NCBI RefSeq assembly: GCF_017897595.1
Contig: NZ_JAGKIK010000005.1
Location: 1-64,000, forward strand
DNA from: Aquimarina sp. U1-2
Lineage (GTDB): Bacteria; Bacteroidota; Bacteroidia; Flavobacteriales; Flavobacteriaceae
Reading direction: 5' to 3'
Length of the DNA stretch: 64,000 nt
Numbering within the stretch: the stretch's first letter is position 1; every line of letters starts with the position of its first letter. Positions 46,227-56,374 of this stretch are shown one piece after another. The notes beneath the pieces were generated by a model. That model was not told the DNA's origin. It did not search any database and worked only from the letters and a program-made list of their open reading frames with translations. The position numbers and the translations under genes are program-made.

Positions 46227-48125
46227 AAACTACATCTATCAAAATTCTCGTTACTAGTTCTTTTCGTCGCTTGTAACACAATTTTTGCTCAGCGAAGCGC
46301 TGATAAGCAAATTGCCTTCGATGGAAAAATTGAACAACTCTTTTTTCATGAGTTCTCTGCGGTTCCAATAGTGCTCACAGATAAAACGGTTGCAGGTATC
46401 GATGCAGAGAAAGGAACAAAAATATGGGAAGTAGAAGGAGACCGAATTTCTCTCTTGGGAGGAGCGATTCAAACAGATCAGGAAAATTATCGTATGGTTC
46501 CATTTTCACCCTATATTATCGTAGCGAATTTGTTAATTGATACTCGCGATGGGAAGGTGTTATTGGATAAGGAAAAAGAAGGATATAAAAAAATCAAATC
46601 TTTCCAAATTATTCCTGAGTTAGAATCCTTTATTTTTCAATGCACAACAGAAGACAAAGCAAAAAATAAAGCATTCTTGGTTTCTTTAAAATCGAATGAA
46701 AGTAAATGGAATACCGAATTAACGATTAAAAAAAGAGGTACTCTGAATAATTTGGTTGTAGATAAGAATACTAATATTGCTTTTAGTTTAGGGTCTAACT
46801 TGTTTATTTTGAATAGTACGAATGGATCAGTTATTTTTAATGAAGAAGAAAAAATAGGAAAGCTTTTTCTTAATCCTTCAAAAGATATCTTGTATGCTGT
46901 AGAAGCCGCAGGAGGAGGATTAGGTTCTATGATGGGAGCGGCAATGACATTGAATGCAAATAAACTGTCTGCGTTAGGGGACAAAATACATGCTTTTAAA
47001 GTCGAAGATGGAAGCAAAGCATGGAAAAAACCATTAAAACTAGATGAAGGGTTTATGTTTGAGCAAGAGGTAGATGGAAAACTCTTTATTAAACACGAAA
47101 AAGCAGGAAGCCTTTATGATTATGCTACCGGAGAAAAACTTTGGAAGAAAGATTTTGAAAAGAGAAGAATAAATGATGTAGAAAAAGTTGATGAAGGATA
47201 CATGGTGTACTACGGGGCTCGGAAAATCTTGTTGGACAATAACGGTAAGAAAGTATGGAAAAAACCACAATTTAATGGTAACGATTTCCTGGCAGAAGTA
47301 GGAGAGGATGATACCTATGATGAATTTAGATATAATAAAGGAAGTATCATTGCTACGCCTTACCGCATCGCATATTATGAAGATGGGGTTAAAAAGGCAA
47401 TCTGGAAGTTTGGTGTAGATGAAGATACAAGAATAGCTTATGATGATCAAGAAAAGAATTTGATTGTTTTAGATGGTAAGGAACTCTATTTATTAAACCC
47501 AGATAAAGGTTGGAATAAAGATAATAGTCAAAAGCTTGAGCTTAAAAAGCATAAGGATTTTAATAGATTAGAAGTACGCGGAGATAATTATTATCTAAGT
47601 AGCCCTTGGGAGTTTGCTATCGTTGCCAAAGATGGTACAGTAAAAAAGACAAAATATTATCCGCAGCCAGGAGAAACTGGGCGAAAATTACTTAATACCT
47701 TGTCTGTATTAGGTGAAGCTGCCGGTGCAGCTTATCAAGTGGCAGGTGTGTATAACATGGGTATGGGTGCAACTTCTGGAGCTGCAGAAACCTTTACAGG
47801 CGTACGACCACCAGGAACAGGAGGTTTTAAACAAGCTGATAAAGGCGCTGTACAATATCAGGCAGGTGCTTATGGAGAAATGGCGGCAGAGGCATTATAC
47901 AACCCTAATCGTTATGATGGTTCTGCAAATACAAGAGATTATTCTTTCTTTTTCACGAAAGATAATGCAGAAACGAAATATTTGGTTCAGGTAACCAAGG
48001 ATGGAGGCGAAGAGAAAGATAAATTTACTTTTGAGGATAATAAGCCAAATTATCATGTAGATCAGGTAGAAAAAAGAGTGTTCTACACCAAAGGAAAAAA
48101 CCTGAACATTTTTGATTACCAATAA
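46224..48125 (+). CDS. Secreted PQQ-like beta-propeller protein
   Basis: 633 residues. The signal peptide ends near NTIFAQR (around residue 23). The mature protein contains repeated PQQ-like blades, recognisable as D-G-S-K-A-W-K-K-P, ATGEKLWKKDF, NGKKVWKKPQF and similar Trp-Lys units about 50 residues apart, from about 40 to 470. A Gly/Ala-rich stretch (about 495-560, VLGEAAGAAYQVAGVYNMGM) interrupts the propeller before a final strand pair. Such proteins are scaffolds; no quinone-binding residues are evident. It begins exactly at the end of an R4 repeat. Confidence 0.8.
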   Translation: MKLHLSKFSLLVLFVACNTIFAQRSADKQIAFDGKIEQLFFHEFSAVPIVLTDKTVAGIDAEKGTKIWEVEGDRISLLGGAIQTDQENYRMVPFSPYIIVANLLIDTRDGKVLLDKEKEGYKKIKSFQIIPELESFIFQCTTEDKAKNKAFLVSLKSNESKWNTELTIKKRGTLNNLVVDKNTNIAFSLGSNLFILNSTNGSVIFNEEEKIGKLFLNPSKDILYAVEAAGGGLGSMMGAAMTLNANKLSALGDKIHAFKVEDGSKAWKKPLKLDEGFMFEQEVDGKLFIKHEKAGSLYDYATGEKLWKKDFEKRRINDVEKVDEGYMVYYGARKILLDNNGKKVWKKPQFNGNDFLAEVGEDDTYDEFRYNKGSIIATPYRIAYYEDGVKKAIWKFGVDEDTRIAYDDQEKNLIVLDGKELYLLNPDKGWNKDNSQKLELKKHKDFNRLEVRGDNYYLSSPWEFAIVAKDGTVKKTKYYPQPGETGRKLLNTLSVLGEAAGAAYQVAGVYNMGMGATSGAAETFTGVRPPGTGGFKQADKGAVQYQAGAYGEMAAEALYNPNRYDGSANTRDYSFFFTKDNAETKYLVQVTKDGGEEKDKFTFEDNKPNYHVDQVEKRVFYTKGKNLNIFDYQ

Positions 48126-48414
48126 TTAACTATACAACCTGGTTAAACAAAAAGAGACTGTTTAAACATCGTTATTCTGAGAGAGGCGAAGCAATCTGTA
48201 AAACGTAAATTACGAATAAACAGATTACTTCTAAATTGAAATCTTTTGTGACGACTTTTATACTTATTTTTAGATAGCCTCTTTTTGTTTTATCGGGTAT
48301 CACCTCAGATTTTTGCACAATTCCAAGTTGTTGTAGATTTTCTAACTCATACACCGTGATTAATGGTCGTTTGAACGTTTTTTTTTATATTGCAATGCCC
48401 ATAAATCCAGATTC

Positions 48415-49416
48415 ATGAAAAAAACTACAATAGGTATTGCTCTTTTTTTAAGTCATATACTTACTTCTCAAACCAACATTGATCAAATTCTCGAGCTAGG
48501 CGTAGAAAATGCACAACGATTTAGTCAAGAGTATTTTGCACCCGCAGGACAGGCGTTAATCAATACAATGTCCAACGGTTGGTATACTACAGCAAAAACT
48601 AAAAAGCTTTGGCATTTTGAAATAGGTGTTGTTGGTAATCTCTCTTTTGTGCGAGATGATAAACAGTCTTTTCTTTTAAGAACTGCAGAATATACAAATC
48701 TAAGTTTTAGGGATGGTAGTTTTAGCCAATTTGTAGGGAGTTCATTAGGTACAAATTCTGAAAATTTATCGATAGTAATTAATGAAGGGAGTGCCTCAGA
48801 ACATGAAATCGTATTGCCCGATGGTATAGGAGATTCTGAAATAGGATCTTTACCGAACGGATTTATCCAAGGGTCTATGGGATTGATCAAAAGTACAGAA
48901 ATAAAATTGCGGTTTATGCCCAAAATAAAAGCGGTTGGAGATGCTGAAATACAACTATATGGTATTGCCTTTCAGCATGAGTTTACCAATTGGGTATTTC
49001 CTCTCAAAAGGCTGCCTATGAGAATTTCTGCACTGCTAGGATATACCAATGTAAAAGGAAATTATGATTTAAATTCAGCTACGGGGGTTCCCGGTACCAA
49101 TCAAGAGGTGCAATTAGATACTAATTCGTGGTTGCTCACCAGTATCGTTTCAACTAAATTTCCTGTCTATAATTTTTATGGTGGTTTAGGCTATTATTTC
49201 GGGTCAAGCGATGCAGACGTATTAGGAACGTATCAAATACAAAACGGTCCGTTTGCTTCAGAGACAGTCACCGACCCTATACGCGTTAGAACAAAAACTA
49301 ACGGAATTAAAGCAACGCTGGGAGCTCGTGCGCAATTTGGTATTTTTAAAGCAAATATAGATTACACATTGCAAAATTTTGGAAACCTATCTATTGGACT
49401 TGCTTGTGGATGGTAA
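48415..49416 (+). CDS. DUF6588-like outer-membrane-type protein
   Basis: 333 residues. A signal peptide is followed by IDQILELGVENAQRFSQEYF, the family opening, and PAGQALINTMSNGWYTTAKT. The rest is an alternating beta pattern with aromatic ends (LWHFEIGVVGNLSFV, FKANIDYTLQNFGNLSIGLA) as in a small outer-membrane beta-barrel. I recall this as DUF6588. The terminal residue is Trp, and the last strand would insert in the outer membrane. Its transport role is unknown. It follows a 290-bp gap after the PQQ-like gene. Confidence 0.75.
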   Translation: MKKTTIGIALFLSHILTSQTNIDQILELGVENAQRFSQEYFAPAGQALINTMSNGWYTTAKTKKLWHFEIGVVGNLSFVRDDKQSFLLRTAEYTNLSFRDGSFSQFVGSSLGTNSENLSIVINEGSASEHEIVLPDGIGDSEIGSLPNGFIQGSMGLIKSTEIKLRFMPKIKAVGDAEIQLYGIAFQHEFTNWVFPLKRLPMRISALLGYTNVKGNYDLNSATGVPGTNQEVQLDTNSWLLTSIVSTKFPVYNFYGGLGYYFGSSDADVLGTYQIQNGPFASETVTDPIRVRTKTNGIKATLGARAQFGIFKANIDYTLQNFGNLSIGLACGW

Positions 49417-49504
49417 TTAACTTTTTATTGGCTCATAAATTCGTTCTAGAATTCGTATTTTCGCAACTCGAAAATATGTTTAACTACAATCAAAAAAATA
49501 TATA

Positions 49505-50431
49505 ATGAAAATTACAGTAGTAGGCGCTGGTGCTGTGGGTGCAAGTTGTGCTGAGTACATCGCCATTAAGAATTTTGCTTCAGAAGTAGTATTACTAGAT
49601 ATCAAAGAAGGATATGCCGAAGGTAAGGCGATGGATCTTATGCAAACAGCTTCTTTAAATGGCTTTGATACAAAAATTACCGGTACTACAGGAGATTATT
49701 CTAAAACGGCAGGTAGTGATATTGCTGTAATTACTTCGGGTATACCTCGTAAACCCGGTATGACAAGAGAAGAACTTATCGGTATTAATGCCGGTATTGT
49801 TAAAACGGTGTCTTCAAGTTTAATTGAGCATTCTCCAAACACAATTATTATCGTTGTTAGTAATCCTATGGATACAATGACGTACTTAGTGCATAAAACA
49901 ACCGATCTTCCCAAAAATAGAATTATAGGTATGGGCGGGGCTCTAGATAGTGCACGTTTCAAATATAGGTTGGCAGAAGCTCTAGGAGCTCCTATTTCTG
50001 ATGTAGATGGTATGGTAATAGGAGGGCACAGTGATAAAGGAATGGTGCCATTAACCAGATTGGCTACCAGAAATAGTGTACCTGTTTCAGAATTTATTTC
50101 AGATGATAGACTGGAGCAAGTAGCTGCAGATACCAAAGTGGGCGGTGCTACATTAACAAAATTGTTGGGGACTTCTGCATGGTACGCTCCGGGAGCTGCA
50201 GTTTCGGGTCTGGTACAAGCTATAGCTTGTGATCAAAAGAAAATTTTCCCATGTTCTACCCTATTAGATGGGGAGTATGGATTACAAGATTTATGTATTG
50301 GTACACCCGTAGTTTTAGGAAAAGACGGTATCGAAAAAATTGTAGAAATTAAGCTGAGTGATGATGAAAAAGCAAAGCTGGCAGAAAGTGCAGAGGGAGT
50401 TAAAAAAACTAATGGACTGCTAGAGTTGTGA
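49505..50431 (+). CDS. mdh: Malate dehydrogenase
   Basis: 308 residues, the LDH-like bacterial malate dehydrogenase. NAD-binding glycine loop VVGAGAVGASCAEYIA, adenine-ribose Asp in VLLDIKEG, substrate-binding arginines in GIPRKPGMTREEL, conserved VVSNPMDTMTYL and catalytic His in VIGGHSDKGMVPL. It interconverts malate and oxaloacetate in the TCA cycle. The terminator at 50499-50530 closes it, so it is monocistronic. Confidence 0.96.
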   Translation: MKITVVGAGAVGASCAEYIAIKNFASEVVLLDIKEGYAEGKAMDLMQTASLNGFDTKITGTTGDYSKTAGSDIAVITSGIPRKPGMTREELIGINAGIVKTVSSSLIEHSPNTIIIVVSNPMDTMTYLVHKTTDLPKNRIIGMGGALDSARFKYRLAEALGAPISDVDGMVIGGHSDKGMVPLTRLATRNSVPVSEFISDDRLEQVAADTKVGGATLTKLLGTSAWYAPGAAVSGLVQAIACDQKKIFPCSTLLDGEYGLQDLCIGTPVVLGKDGIEKIVEIKLSDDEKAKLAESAEGVKKTNGLLEL

Positions 50432-50498
50432 TTTAGAACTGGAATTTACAATGCATTTACTATATCATGACTACATAAAAATCATTTAGCAATAAAAT

Positions 50499-50530
50499 AA
50501 AGGTTCTTCGTGATGAGGAGCCTTTTTTAT
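50499..50530 (+). terminator. Rho-independent terminator after mdh
   Basis: AAAGGTTC and GAGCCTTT (G-U pair allowed) form a stem around TTCGTGATGAG, followed by a T-run. Confidence 0.8.
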
Positions 50531-50670
50531 TGGTGTTTTCAATAGATTTTATAATGCATAATCCGGGTTTAATACCTTACAGTTTGTAATGAGGTAGCTT
50601 ACTGAGTACCCACATAATTGCGGTAATTTCAATATTCATCTAAAACAGCACATAAAAAGTTTTAAATTTT

Positions 50671-50678
50671 TATATTTG
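50671..50678 (+). promoter_or_regulatory. Predicted -7 element giving a leaderless mRNA
   Basis: TATATTTG is a perfect TAnnTTTG box ending four bases before the ATG at 50683. Transcription would begin at the start codon itself. Confidence 0.5.
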
Positions 50679-50682
50679 CGCC

Positions 50683-51315
50683 ATGCAAAAAAAATGGTAT
50701 TTCGGGATTTTTATTTCTGTGCTGGCAATGCTTGTCATTGTTCAGCAGCAAACCGTGGTGCCAAATCAGGAGATCGTATTAGAATTTCTGAATACTGAAA
50801 TCTCTCCTCAAGAGATACAAAAGGCAATTGCATCGGTAAAAACAAAATTACGTCGTATTGGTGTAAAGCATACCCGAGTGTATAACCATTCAAAAGAAGG
50901 GGCACTTAAAATCACGTATTATAGTGATGCAGATATAGACGTTATCAAGAAAATATTATCTGAAACGCAAAACATTTCACTGGATCATACCGCATACGAC
51001 CATGAAAATAAGAGTGACCACAAACCTTCAGATAAACCCTCCCGGGATTATGAGCTCAAGATCAGTGAAATTCAAAAAAGTATAGATTTTAACCCCGATT
51101 TTAAGAGTGTATTTGCTTCAAAAACATATCATAAAAGAAATGGGTCTGTACATCACCATTCTTTTTCTTTTTTACGGAGTCTTTTTAGTACGCATACGCA
51201 TCAATTTCGGTATGGTGGTACTACGTTAAAAGGGGATAAGACGATTACATTGGCAATAAAAGATGTTTTATATCAAATTCCAGAGGGAAGAGCCGGACCC
51301 TTTTATCTTTTATAG
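50683..51315 (+). CDS. Membrane-anchored hypothetical protein
   Basis: 210 residues. One N-terminal transmembrane segment (IFISVLAMLVIVQQQ), which could also be an uncleaved signal. Then a soluble region with a ferredoxin-like alternation (EIVLEFLNTEISPQEIQ, SVKTKLRRIGVKHTRVY, LKITYYSDADIDVIKKIL), as in small beta-alpha-beta domains, and a histidine-rich part (GSVHHHSFSF). I know no family name. It precedes secDF with a 217-bp gap in the same direction. Confidence 0.7.
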   Translation: MQKKWYFGIFISVLAMLVIVQQQTVVPNQEIVLEFLNTEISPQEIQKAIASVKTKLRRIGVKHTRVYNHSKEGALKITYYSDADIDVIKKILSETQNISLDHTAYDHENKSDHKPSDKPSRDYELKISEIQKSIDFNPDFKSVFASKTYHKRNGSVHHHSFSFLRSLFSTHTHQFRYGGTTLKGDKTITLAIKDVLYQIPEGRAGPFYLL

Positions 51316-51532
51316 ATTCAGATCTGTCCTGAATACTGAATTCATTTCATAAAAACGAAATAAAATGAATCTGTGATATACTACATATCTCTGCATTCGT
51401 TGTTTCATAGTAAATAGCTTCATTACAAAACACAAGCTATTTGATAACAATCATAAATTATTTATTAAAAACTATCAAACTTCAACAAAAGCCATAAAAA
51501 AGGTATTCGAAGTTTAATTAAAAAAGGAAATA

Positions 51533-54500
51533 ATGCAAAACAAAGGACTTGTTAGGGTGTTTGCGATTTTATTTGGGTTGGTATGTGTATATCAGCTTTC
51601 GTATACATATCTAGCCTACACCAAAGAAAAAGAAGCCGAAGCCTATGCGCAACAAAAGTATGGCGAGAATATAGAAAATTATTCTAAATTACGAGAAACG
51701 GCAGAGCAGCAGTATCTTGACTCTATTGGTAAAGAAGAAATCTTTGCAGGAATTACATATAATGATGCTAAAGATAAAGAACTTAACAAAGGTTTAGACC
51801 TTAAAGGAGGAATAAATGTAATTCTTCAGATTTCTGTAAAAGATATATTGAAAGGATTATCAAATAATTCGAAAGATCCTTCATTTAATCAGGCATTGCT
51901 TGCTACTGATGAGTTACAAAAAAACAGTCAGAATACATACATTGAAGATTTCTTCACCGAGTTTGAAAAAATTCCTGATGCTCAATTAGCATCGCCTGAT
52001 ATTTTCGCAAATAAAAATTTAAGCGATGATATCGTGTATGACATGACGAACGAAGAAGTAAAGCCTATTTTAAGAAGAAAAATAGACGAATCGGTAACTT
52101 CTGCTTTTGAAGTGTTGCGTAAACGTATTGATAAGTTTGGAGTAACGCAGCCCAACATACAGCGCCTTGGGCAATCTGGTCGAATTTTAGTTGAGCTTCC
52201 GGGAGCAAAAGATGTAGCTAGGGTAAAAAATCTATTACAAAGTACGGCTCAACTAGAGTTTTGGGATGTGTATAAAATGGAAGAAATCTTTTACTCGGTG
52301 ATCGTTCCTGCAAATAACCTTTTAAAAGAAGAACTGGAGAAGAATAAACCCCAGTCTCAAAGCTCAAACGAAATCGTTTTGGATTCTACCCAAGTAGATA
52401 CGGCAAAGACTGATGAAGATGCTGCTATCGAAAACTTATTAGAAGATGCAGACGATTCGACAAATGTGGAAACCCAGGTAAATCCGATATTCGATTTGAT
52501 CGTAGGGCAAGGAGGTCAAGGAGGACCAGTAATTCTTCAGGCACTTAAAAAGAACGCAGACCAAATAATGGCTTATCTAAATGATCCAAAGGTTCGCGCT
52601 TTATTACCTGTAGAACAACGATACGTAAAATTTGCTTGGGGTAAACCAGTAAAGGATTCTGAAATTTTAGAATTATATGCAATTAAAGGAAATCGCGACA
52701 GCGAGCCAGAATTGAGTGGTGGAGTGATCACAGATGCGCGACAAGATTATAACCAAGTTGGTAAAGTAGCGGTAACCATGCAAATGGATGGTAAAGGAGC
52801 CAAAAAATGGGCCGAGATGACCAAAAGAGCTGCAGCGCAACAGAGTCAGATCGCTATAGTTCTTGATGATATTGTATACTCTGCACCTGGGGTAAGTGAT
52901 CCCAATGGAATCCCTGGAGGAAGAAGTGAAATCACAGGAGATTTTTCTATTGAAGAAGGACAGGATTTAGCCAATGTATTAAGAGCAGGAAAATTACCGG
53001 CATCTGCAGATATTATTCAAAGTGAAGTTGTAGGTCCATCCCTGGGGCAAGAAGCTATCGATAGCGGTATCATGTCATTTGCTATTGCTTTAGTATTGAT
53101 CCTGATTTGGATGATATTCTATTATGGCAAAGCAGGTGCATTTGCCGATGTGGCACTTGTAGTGAACATATTATTTATTTTTGGTGTATTGGCAGGGTTA
53201 AAAGCAGTATTAACATTGCCAGGGATTGCAGGTATCGTATTAACCATTGGTATGTCTGTTGACGCGAATGTGTTAATATTTGAAAGAATTCGAGAAGAAT
53301 TAGCCAAAGGCAAGTCTCAAGCCGATGCTATTAAAGACGGATTTAATAATGCGTTGTCTTCAATTTTGGATGCGAATATTACTACCGGTCTTACAGGTCT
53401 AATTTTATTGGTTATTGGTACGGGACCTATCAAAGGGTTCGCGACTACGTTATTGATCGGTATTCTTACATCATTATTCACAGCCATTTTTGTAACAAGA
53501 TTATTTATCGACGGTTATGGTAAAAACGGTAAGGAGCTTATGTTTTCTACGGCAGCTACCAAAAACCTATTCAAGAATGTAAATATCAACTTCTTAAAGA
53601 AACGTAAGATCGCTTACGTAATCTCTGGGATTATTATCACTACCGGTATTTTTTCATTATTTACCAACAATCTGGATTATGGTGTAGATTTTGTTGGGGG
53701 ACGAACGTATACGGTACGTTTTGCCAAAGATGTAGTGCCTACTGCAGTAGAGAAAGACTTGGTAGCTGTTTTTGAAAGTGCTCAGGCTAAAACACTTGGT
53801 GCTAATAATCAGTTAAAAATTACGACAAAGTATAAAGTAAATGAAACCGGTGAAGCTATCGATAGCGAGATCTCGAACAAACTTTTTGAAGCATTAAAAC
53901 CTTATCTCACCGAGGGGCTAACTTATGATGAGTTTGCCAACGGTGATGACGATAAGCAAGTAGGGATCATGTCATCTATGAAGGTAGGTCCAACCATTGC
54001 AGATGATATCAAACAAGCTGCCTTTTGGTCGGTATTGGCGTCATTAATTGTGGTATTCTTATATATTCTTTTACGATTTAGAAAATGGCAGTTCAGTTTA
54101 GGTGCGGTTGCAGCTGTATTTCACGATGTCTTGGTCGTACTGGGTGTGTTCTCTCTAACCTGGAAGTTTATGCCTTTCAATATGGAAATCGATCAGGCAT
54201 TTATTGCAGCAATACTTACAGTAATAGGATATTCTCTAAATGATACTGTGGTAGTGTTTGATAGAATTCGAGAGTTTTTTGCAGAACATACTACATGGCC
54301 TTTAGATAAAAATGTAAACGGAGCTTTAAATAGTACGTTAAGCCGAACCCTAAATACATCATTAACTACGTTGTTGGTACTCGTAGCCATTTTTATATTT
54401 GCAGTACCCTTAAGAGGGTTTATGTTCTCGCTGATTATCGGTGTACTAATCGGGACGTATTCTTCATTATTTATTGCCACTCCGATAATGCATGATACGG

Positions 54501-54550
54501 TAAGAAAGGTAGGTTTAAAAACAAAAACCAAAGAGACGAAAGAAAAGTAA
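51533..54550 (+). CDS. secDF: Protein translocase subunit SecDF (fused)
   Basis: 1005 residues combining SecD and SecF. The SecD part has the N-terminal transmembrane helix, the periplasmic P1 domain with GLDLKGGINVILQI and the acidic insert (SQSSNEIVLDSTQ...), and a five-helix membrane block including VLTIGMSVDANVLIFERIREE. The SecF part starts near residue 690 with NLDYGVDFVGGRTY and ends with VIGYSLNDTVVVFDRIREF. The RND-type complex uses the proton-motive force to pull exported proteins through SecYEG. Bacteroidota usually have this fusion. A perfect terminator follows. Confidence 0.96.
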   Translation: MQNKGLVRVFAILFGLVCVYQLSYTYLAYTKEKEAEAYAQQKYGENIENYSKLRETAEQQYLDSIGKEEIFAGITYNDAKDKELNKGLDLKGGINVILQISVKDILKGLSNNSKDPSFNQALLATDELQKNSQNTYIEDFFTEFEKIPDAQLASPDIFANKNLSDDIVYDMTNEEVKPILRRKIDESVTSAFEVLRKRIDKFGVTQPNIQRLGQSGRILVELPGAKDVARVKNLLQSTAQLEFWDVYKMEEIFYSVIVPANNLLKEELEKNKPQSQSSNEIVLDSTQVDTAKTDEDAAIENLLEDADDSTNVETQVNPIFDLIVGQGGQGGPVILQALKKNADQIMAYLNDPKVRALLPVEQRYVKFAWGKPVKDSEILELYAIKGNRDSEPELSGGVITDARQDYNQVGKVAVTMQMDGKGAKKWAEMTKRAAAQQSQIAIVLDDIVYSAPGVSDPNGIPGGRSEITGDFSIEEGQDLANVLRAGKLPASADIIQSEVVGPSLGQEAIDSGIMSFAIALVLILIWMIFYYGKAGAFADVALVVNILFIFGVLAGLKAVLTLPGIAGIVLTIGMSVDANVLIFERIREELAKGKSQADAIKDGFNNALSSILDANITTGLTGLILLVIGTGPIKGFATTLLIGILTSLFTAIFVTRLFIDGYGKNGKELMFSTAATKNLFKNVNINFLKKRKIAYVISGIIITTGIFSLFTNNLDYGVDFVGGRTYTVRFAKDVVPTAVEKDLVAVFESAQAKTLGANNQLKITTKYKVNETGEAIDSEISNKLFEALKPYLTEGLTYDEFANGDDDKQVGIMSSMKVGPTIADDIKQAAFWSVLASLIVVFLYILLRFRKWQFSLGAVAAVFHDVLVVLGVFSLTWKFMPFNMEIDQAFIAAILTVIGYSLNDTVVVFDRIREFFAEHTTWPLDKNVNGALNSTLSRTLNTSLTTLLVLVAIFIFAVPLRGFMFSLIIGVLIGTYSSLFIATPIMHDTVRKVGLKTKTKETKEK

Positions 54551-54574
54551 ACTTATTTCGTAATTATAGCTTTT

Positions 54575-54610
54575 AAAAAATCCGTTCTAGTAGATTAGAA
54601 CGGATTTTTT
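54575..54610. terminator. Bidirectional terminator after secDF
   Basis: AAAAAATCCGTTCTA (54575-54589) is the exact reverse complement of TAGAACGGATTTTTT (54596-54610) with a 6-nt loop. It serves secDF and the convergent DUF1206 gene. Confidence 0.93.
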
Positions 54611-54664
54611 AGTATTATCCAGTGAAATAGTAAGCTTAAGTTGAGTTCGCACTATGAACTGGTA

Positions 54665-55438
54665 TTAATCATCAAAAGATCTATATTTCGCCATGGCAAA
54701 CATGTAAACTCCATAACATAGAAGTCCTAGTGATACTAATGCAAATAGCCAAGGGCCTGATGTACTTTGTTCTAAAAAGGAGAAAGCCTCTTTGGTTCCT
54801 TTGATATTGTTAGAAGATGATAAATCCATACCAGCTCTAATTAAAAAGTAAGAGATAATCCCAACAACAATGCCTCTGGCAACTAATCCGGAATAGCCCA
54901 GATTTTTAATTATACTAGTTTTCTTGGCACTCGAAATAGCACTTAAATTGAATTTTTTTAGAAAATCACCTTTAATTGCTTTAATAAATTGGTAAATACT
55001 TTTGATAGCTAAGCCAATACCTATAGCGATAAGAATGTATTTTCCAGATTGACCGTCTACTGGCATTTTGCTACCGCTATTTCCCTGTTCTTGAAAAATT
55101 TCAATAATTGCATATATTCCAAGGGCTAAATACACAGCACCACTAATAAAAAAGCTAATTCTTTTTATAATGCCTTTGGCATCATTGCCAATGCCTTCTG
55201 GATCATTTAAACTTTGCATAAATCGCCAAAAAGCATAACAAGCCAATCCTACTCCCAGTAGTGCTAAGATAATTTTTCCAAAAGCTTGATTTTCCAAAAA
55301 TTCAATAATTTGAAGTTTTCCGGCTTTTTGTCCGCCCAGATCAAATGCAGTCATTAAGGCTAGAATCCCGGTAAGTGCATATACTACACCTTTTGCGGTA
55401 TAACCAATATGCGCAACAGTTTTAATATTTTCATTCAT
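54665..55438 (-). CDS. DUF1206 membrane protein
   Basis: 257 residues with six predicted transmembrane helices arranged as three repeats of a two-helix unit, recognisable by G-Y-T-A-K-G-V-V-Y-A, ISGAVYLALGIYAI and GYSGLVARGIVVGIISYF. This internal repetition is typical of DUF1206. The family's function is unknown. It lies on the minus strand, convergent with secDF, with its own short region upstream that contains a fragment of R1 (55531-55557). Confidence 0.88.
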   Translation of the reverse strand: MNENIKTVAHIGYTAKGVVYALTGILALMTAFDLGGQKAGKLQIIEFLENQAFGKIILALLGVGLACYAFWRFMQSLNDPEGIGNDAKGIIKRISFFISGAVYLALGIYAIIEIFQEQGNSGSKMPVDGQSGKYILIAIGIGLAIKSIYQFIKAIKGDFLKKFNLSAISSAKKTSIIKNLGYSGLVARGIVVGIISYFLIRAGMDLSSSNNIKGTKEAFSFLEQSTSGPWLFALVSLGLLCYGVYMFAMAKYRSFDD

Positions 55439-55530
55439 TTTTAGAGTAGTTTTCGATGATTATGGTGAAGATAATCTGTGCCACTAGATTAATATAGCTG
55501 TAATGAAAAAATAATTAATCCATTTCATTT

Positions 55531-55557
55531 ATACCCGTTCTACTTTAAAATTGCTCA
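55531..55557 (+). repeat. R1 fragment D (left end only)
   Basis: ATACCCGTTCTACTTTAAAA plus TTGCTCA matches the first 27 bp of R1 copies. The rest of the element is absent. Confidence 0.7.
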
Positions 55558-55701
55558 CTAGAAATTACACAGTGTCAGGCCATAATATACGTAGATAGTG
55601 GTAAAAGTAGGTATACAACTGTATTAGTGTTGTATCTATTACACCGGGTTTAACCAATAGAATCAATAGTGCAATTATACTGTACAGTATAGCAAATTGC
55701 T

Positions 55702-56199
55702 CTATAATTTTATAAACGAGATAGAATCACCAGGCTTTAAATTCCATTGCTCTGATAATCCTGCATTTACTTCCAATACATATTGCGCAGGACCTTCAGA
55801 CGGTAACGAAGTTTCATTTAGGGGTTGCGCATTTTTTTGAATACTTACCACCTTATAATTTGCATCAATAAAAATAATGTCTAGTGCAAATTCAGTGTTT
55901 TTCATATAAAATGAACGAGGGGCTTCTTCAGGAAATATAAAAAGCATGCCCTGATCGTCTTTCATAGTTTTGCGGTACATTAAACCTGTTTGAATTTGAT
56001 ATTCATTATCGGCAATTTCAATGTTTAAATCGACGATAGGATCTACTATGGTGTCTTTAAAATTGAACAAAGAAAGTTCTCCTTCTTTATTGAAAGTAAT
56101 TTCTTTGGTGTCTATACGCTCATTCTTGACTTCTGTTTTGCAAGAGTAGGTCAACATTGCACTTAGGCTTATCAAAAATATATATACATAGTTGCTCAT
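55702..56199 (-). CDS. DUF192 domain exported protein
   Basis: 165 residues with an N-terminal signal/lipobox-like segment (MLTYSC, Cys20) suggesting a lipoprotein. The DUF192 core follows: YQIQTGLMYRKTMKDDQGMLF, then FIFPEEAPRSFYMKNTEFALDIIFID (cited in part) and a C-terminal YVLEVNAGLSEQWNLKPGDS. The family is a small beta-barrel found in envelope-located proteins of unknown function. It is monocistronic on the minus strand. Confidence 0.88.
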   Translation of the reverse strand: MSNYVYIFLISLSAMLTYSCKTEVKNERIDTKEITFNKEGELSLFNFKDTIVDPIVDLNIEIADNEYQIQTGLMYRKTMKDDQGMLFIFPEEAPRSFYMKNTEFALDIIFIDANYKVVSIQKNAQPLNETSLPSEGPAQYVLEVNAGLSEQWNLKPGDSISFIKL

Positions 56200-56374
56200 T
56201 ATACTGCTTTTTATGGACTAAAGTAGCTAAAAAGCCACACTTCCAAAAATATGAAGCGTGACTTTTATCTGTAGATCAAAATTTAGTTTTTTTCTATATA
56301 ATTTTGATAGTAAGGCTGCGTAACCTGATTACAGCAATAACATGATTTGACGTATGTTGCAATATATTGGGTGT

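Noticed and set aside
48172..48354. Minus-strand open frame of 60 codons after the PQQ-like gene
   Set aside because: No family, low coding quality and part of an AT-rich intergenic region containing a fragment of common repeat DNA.
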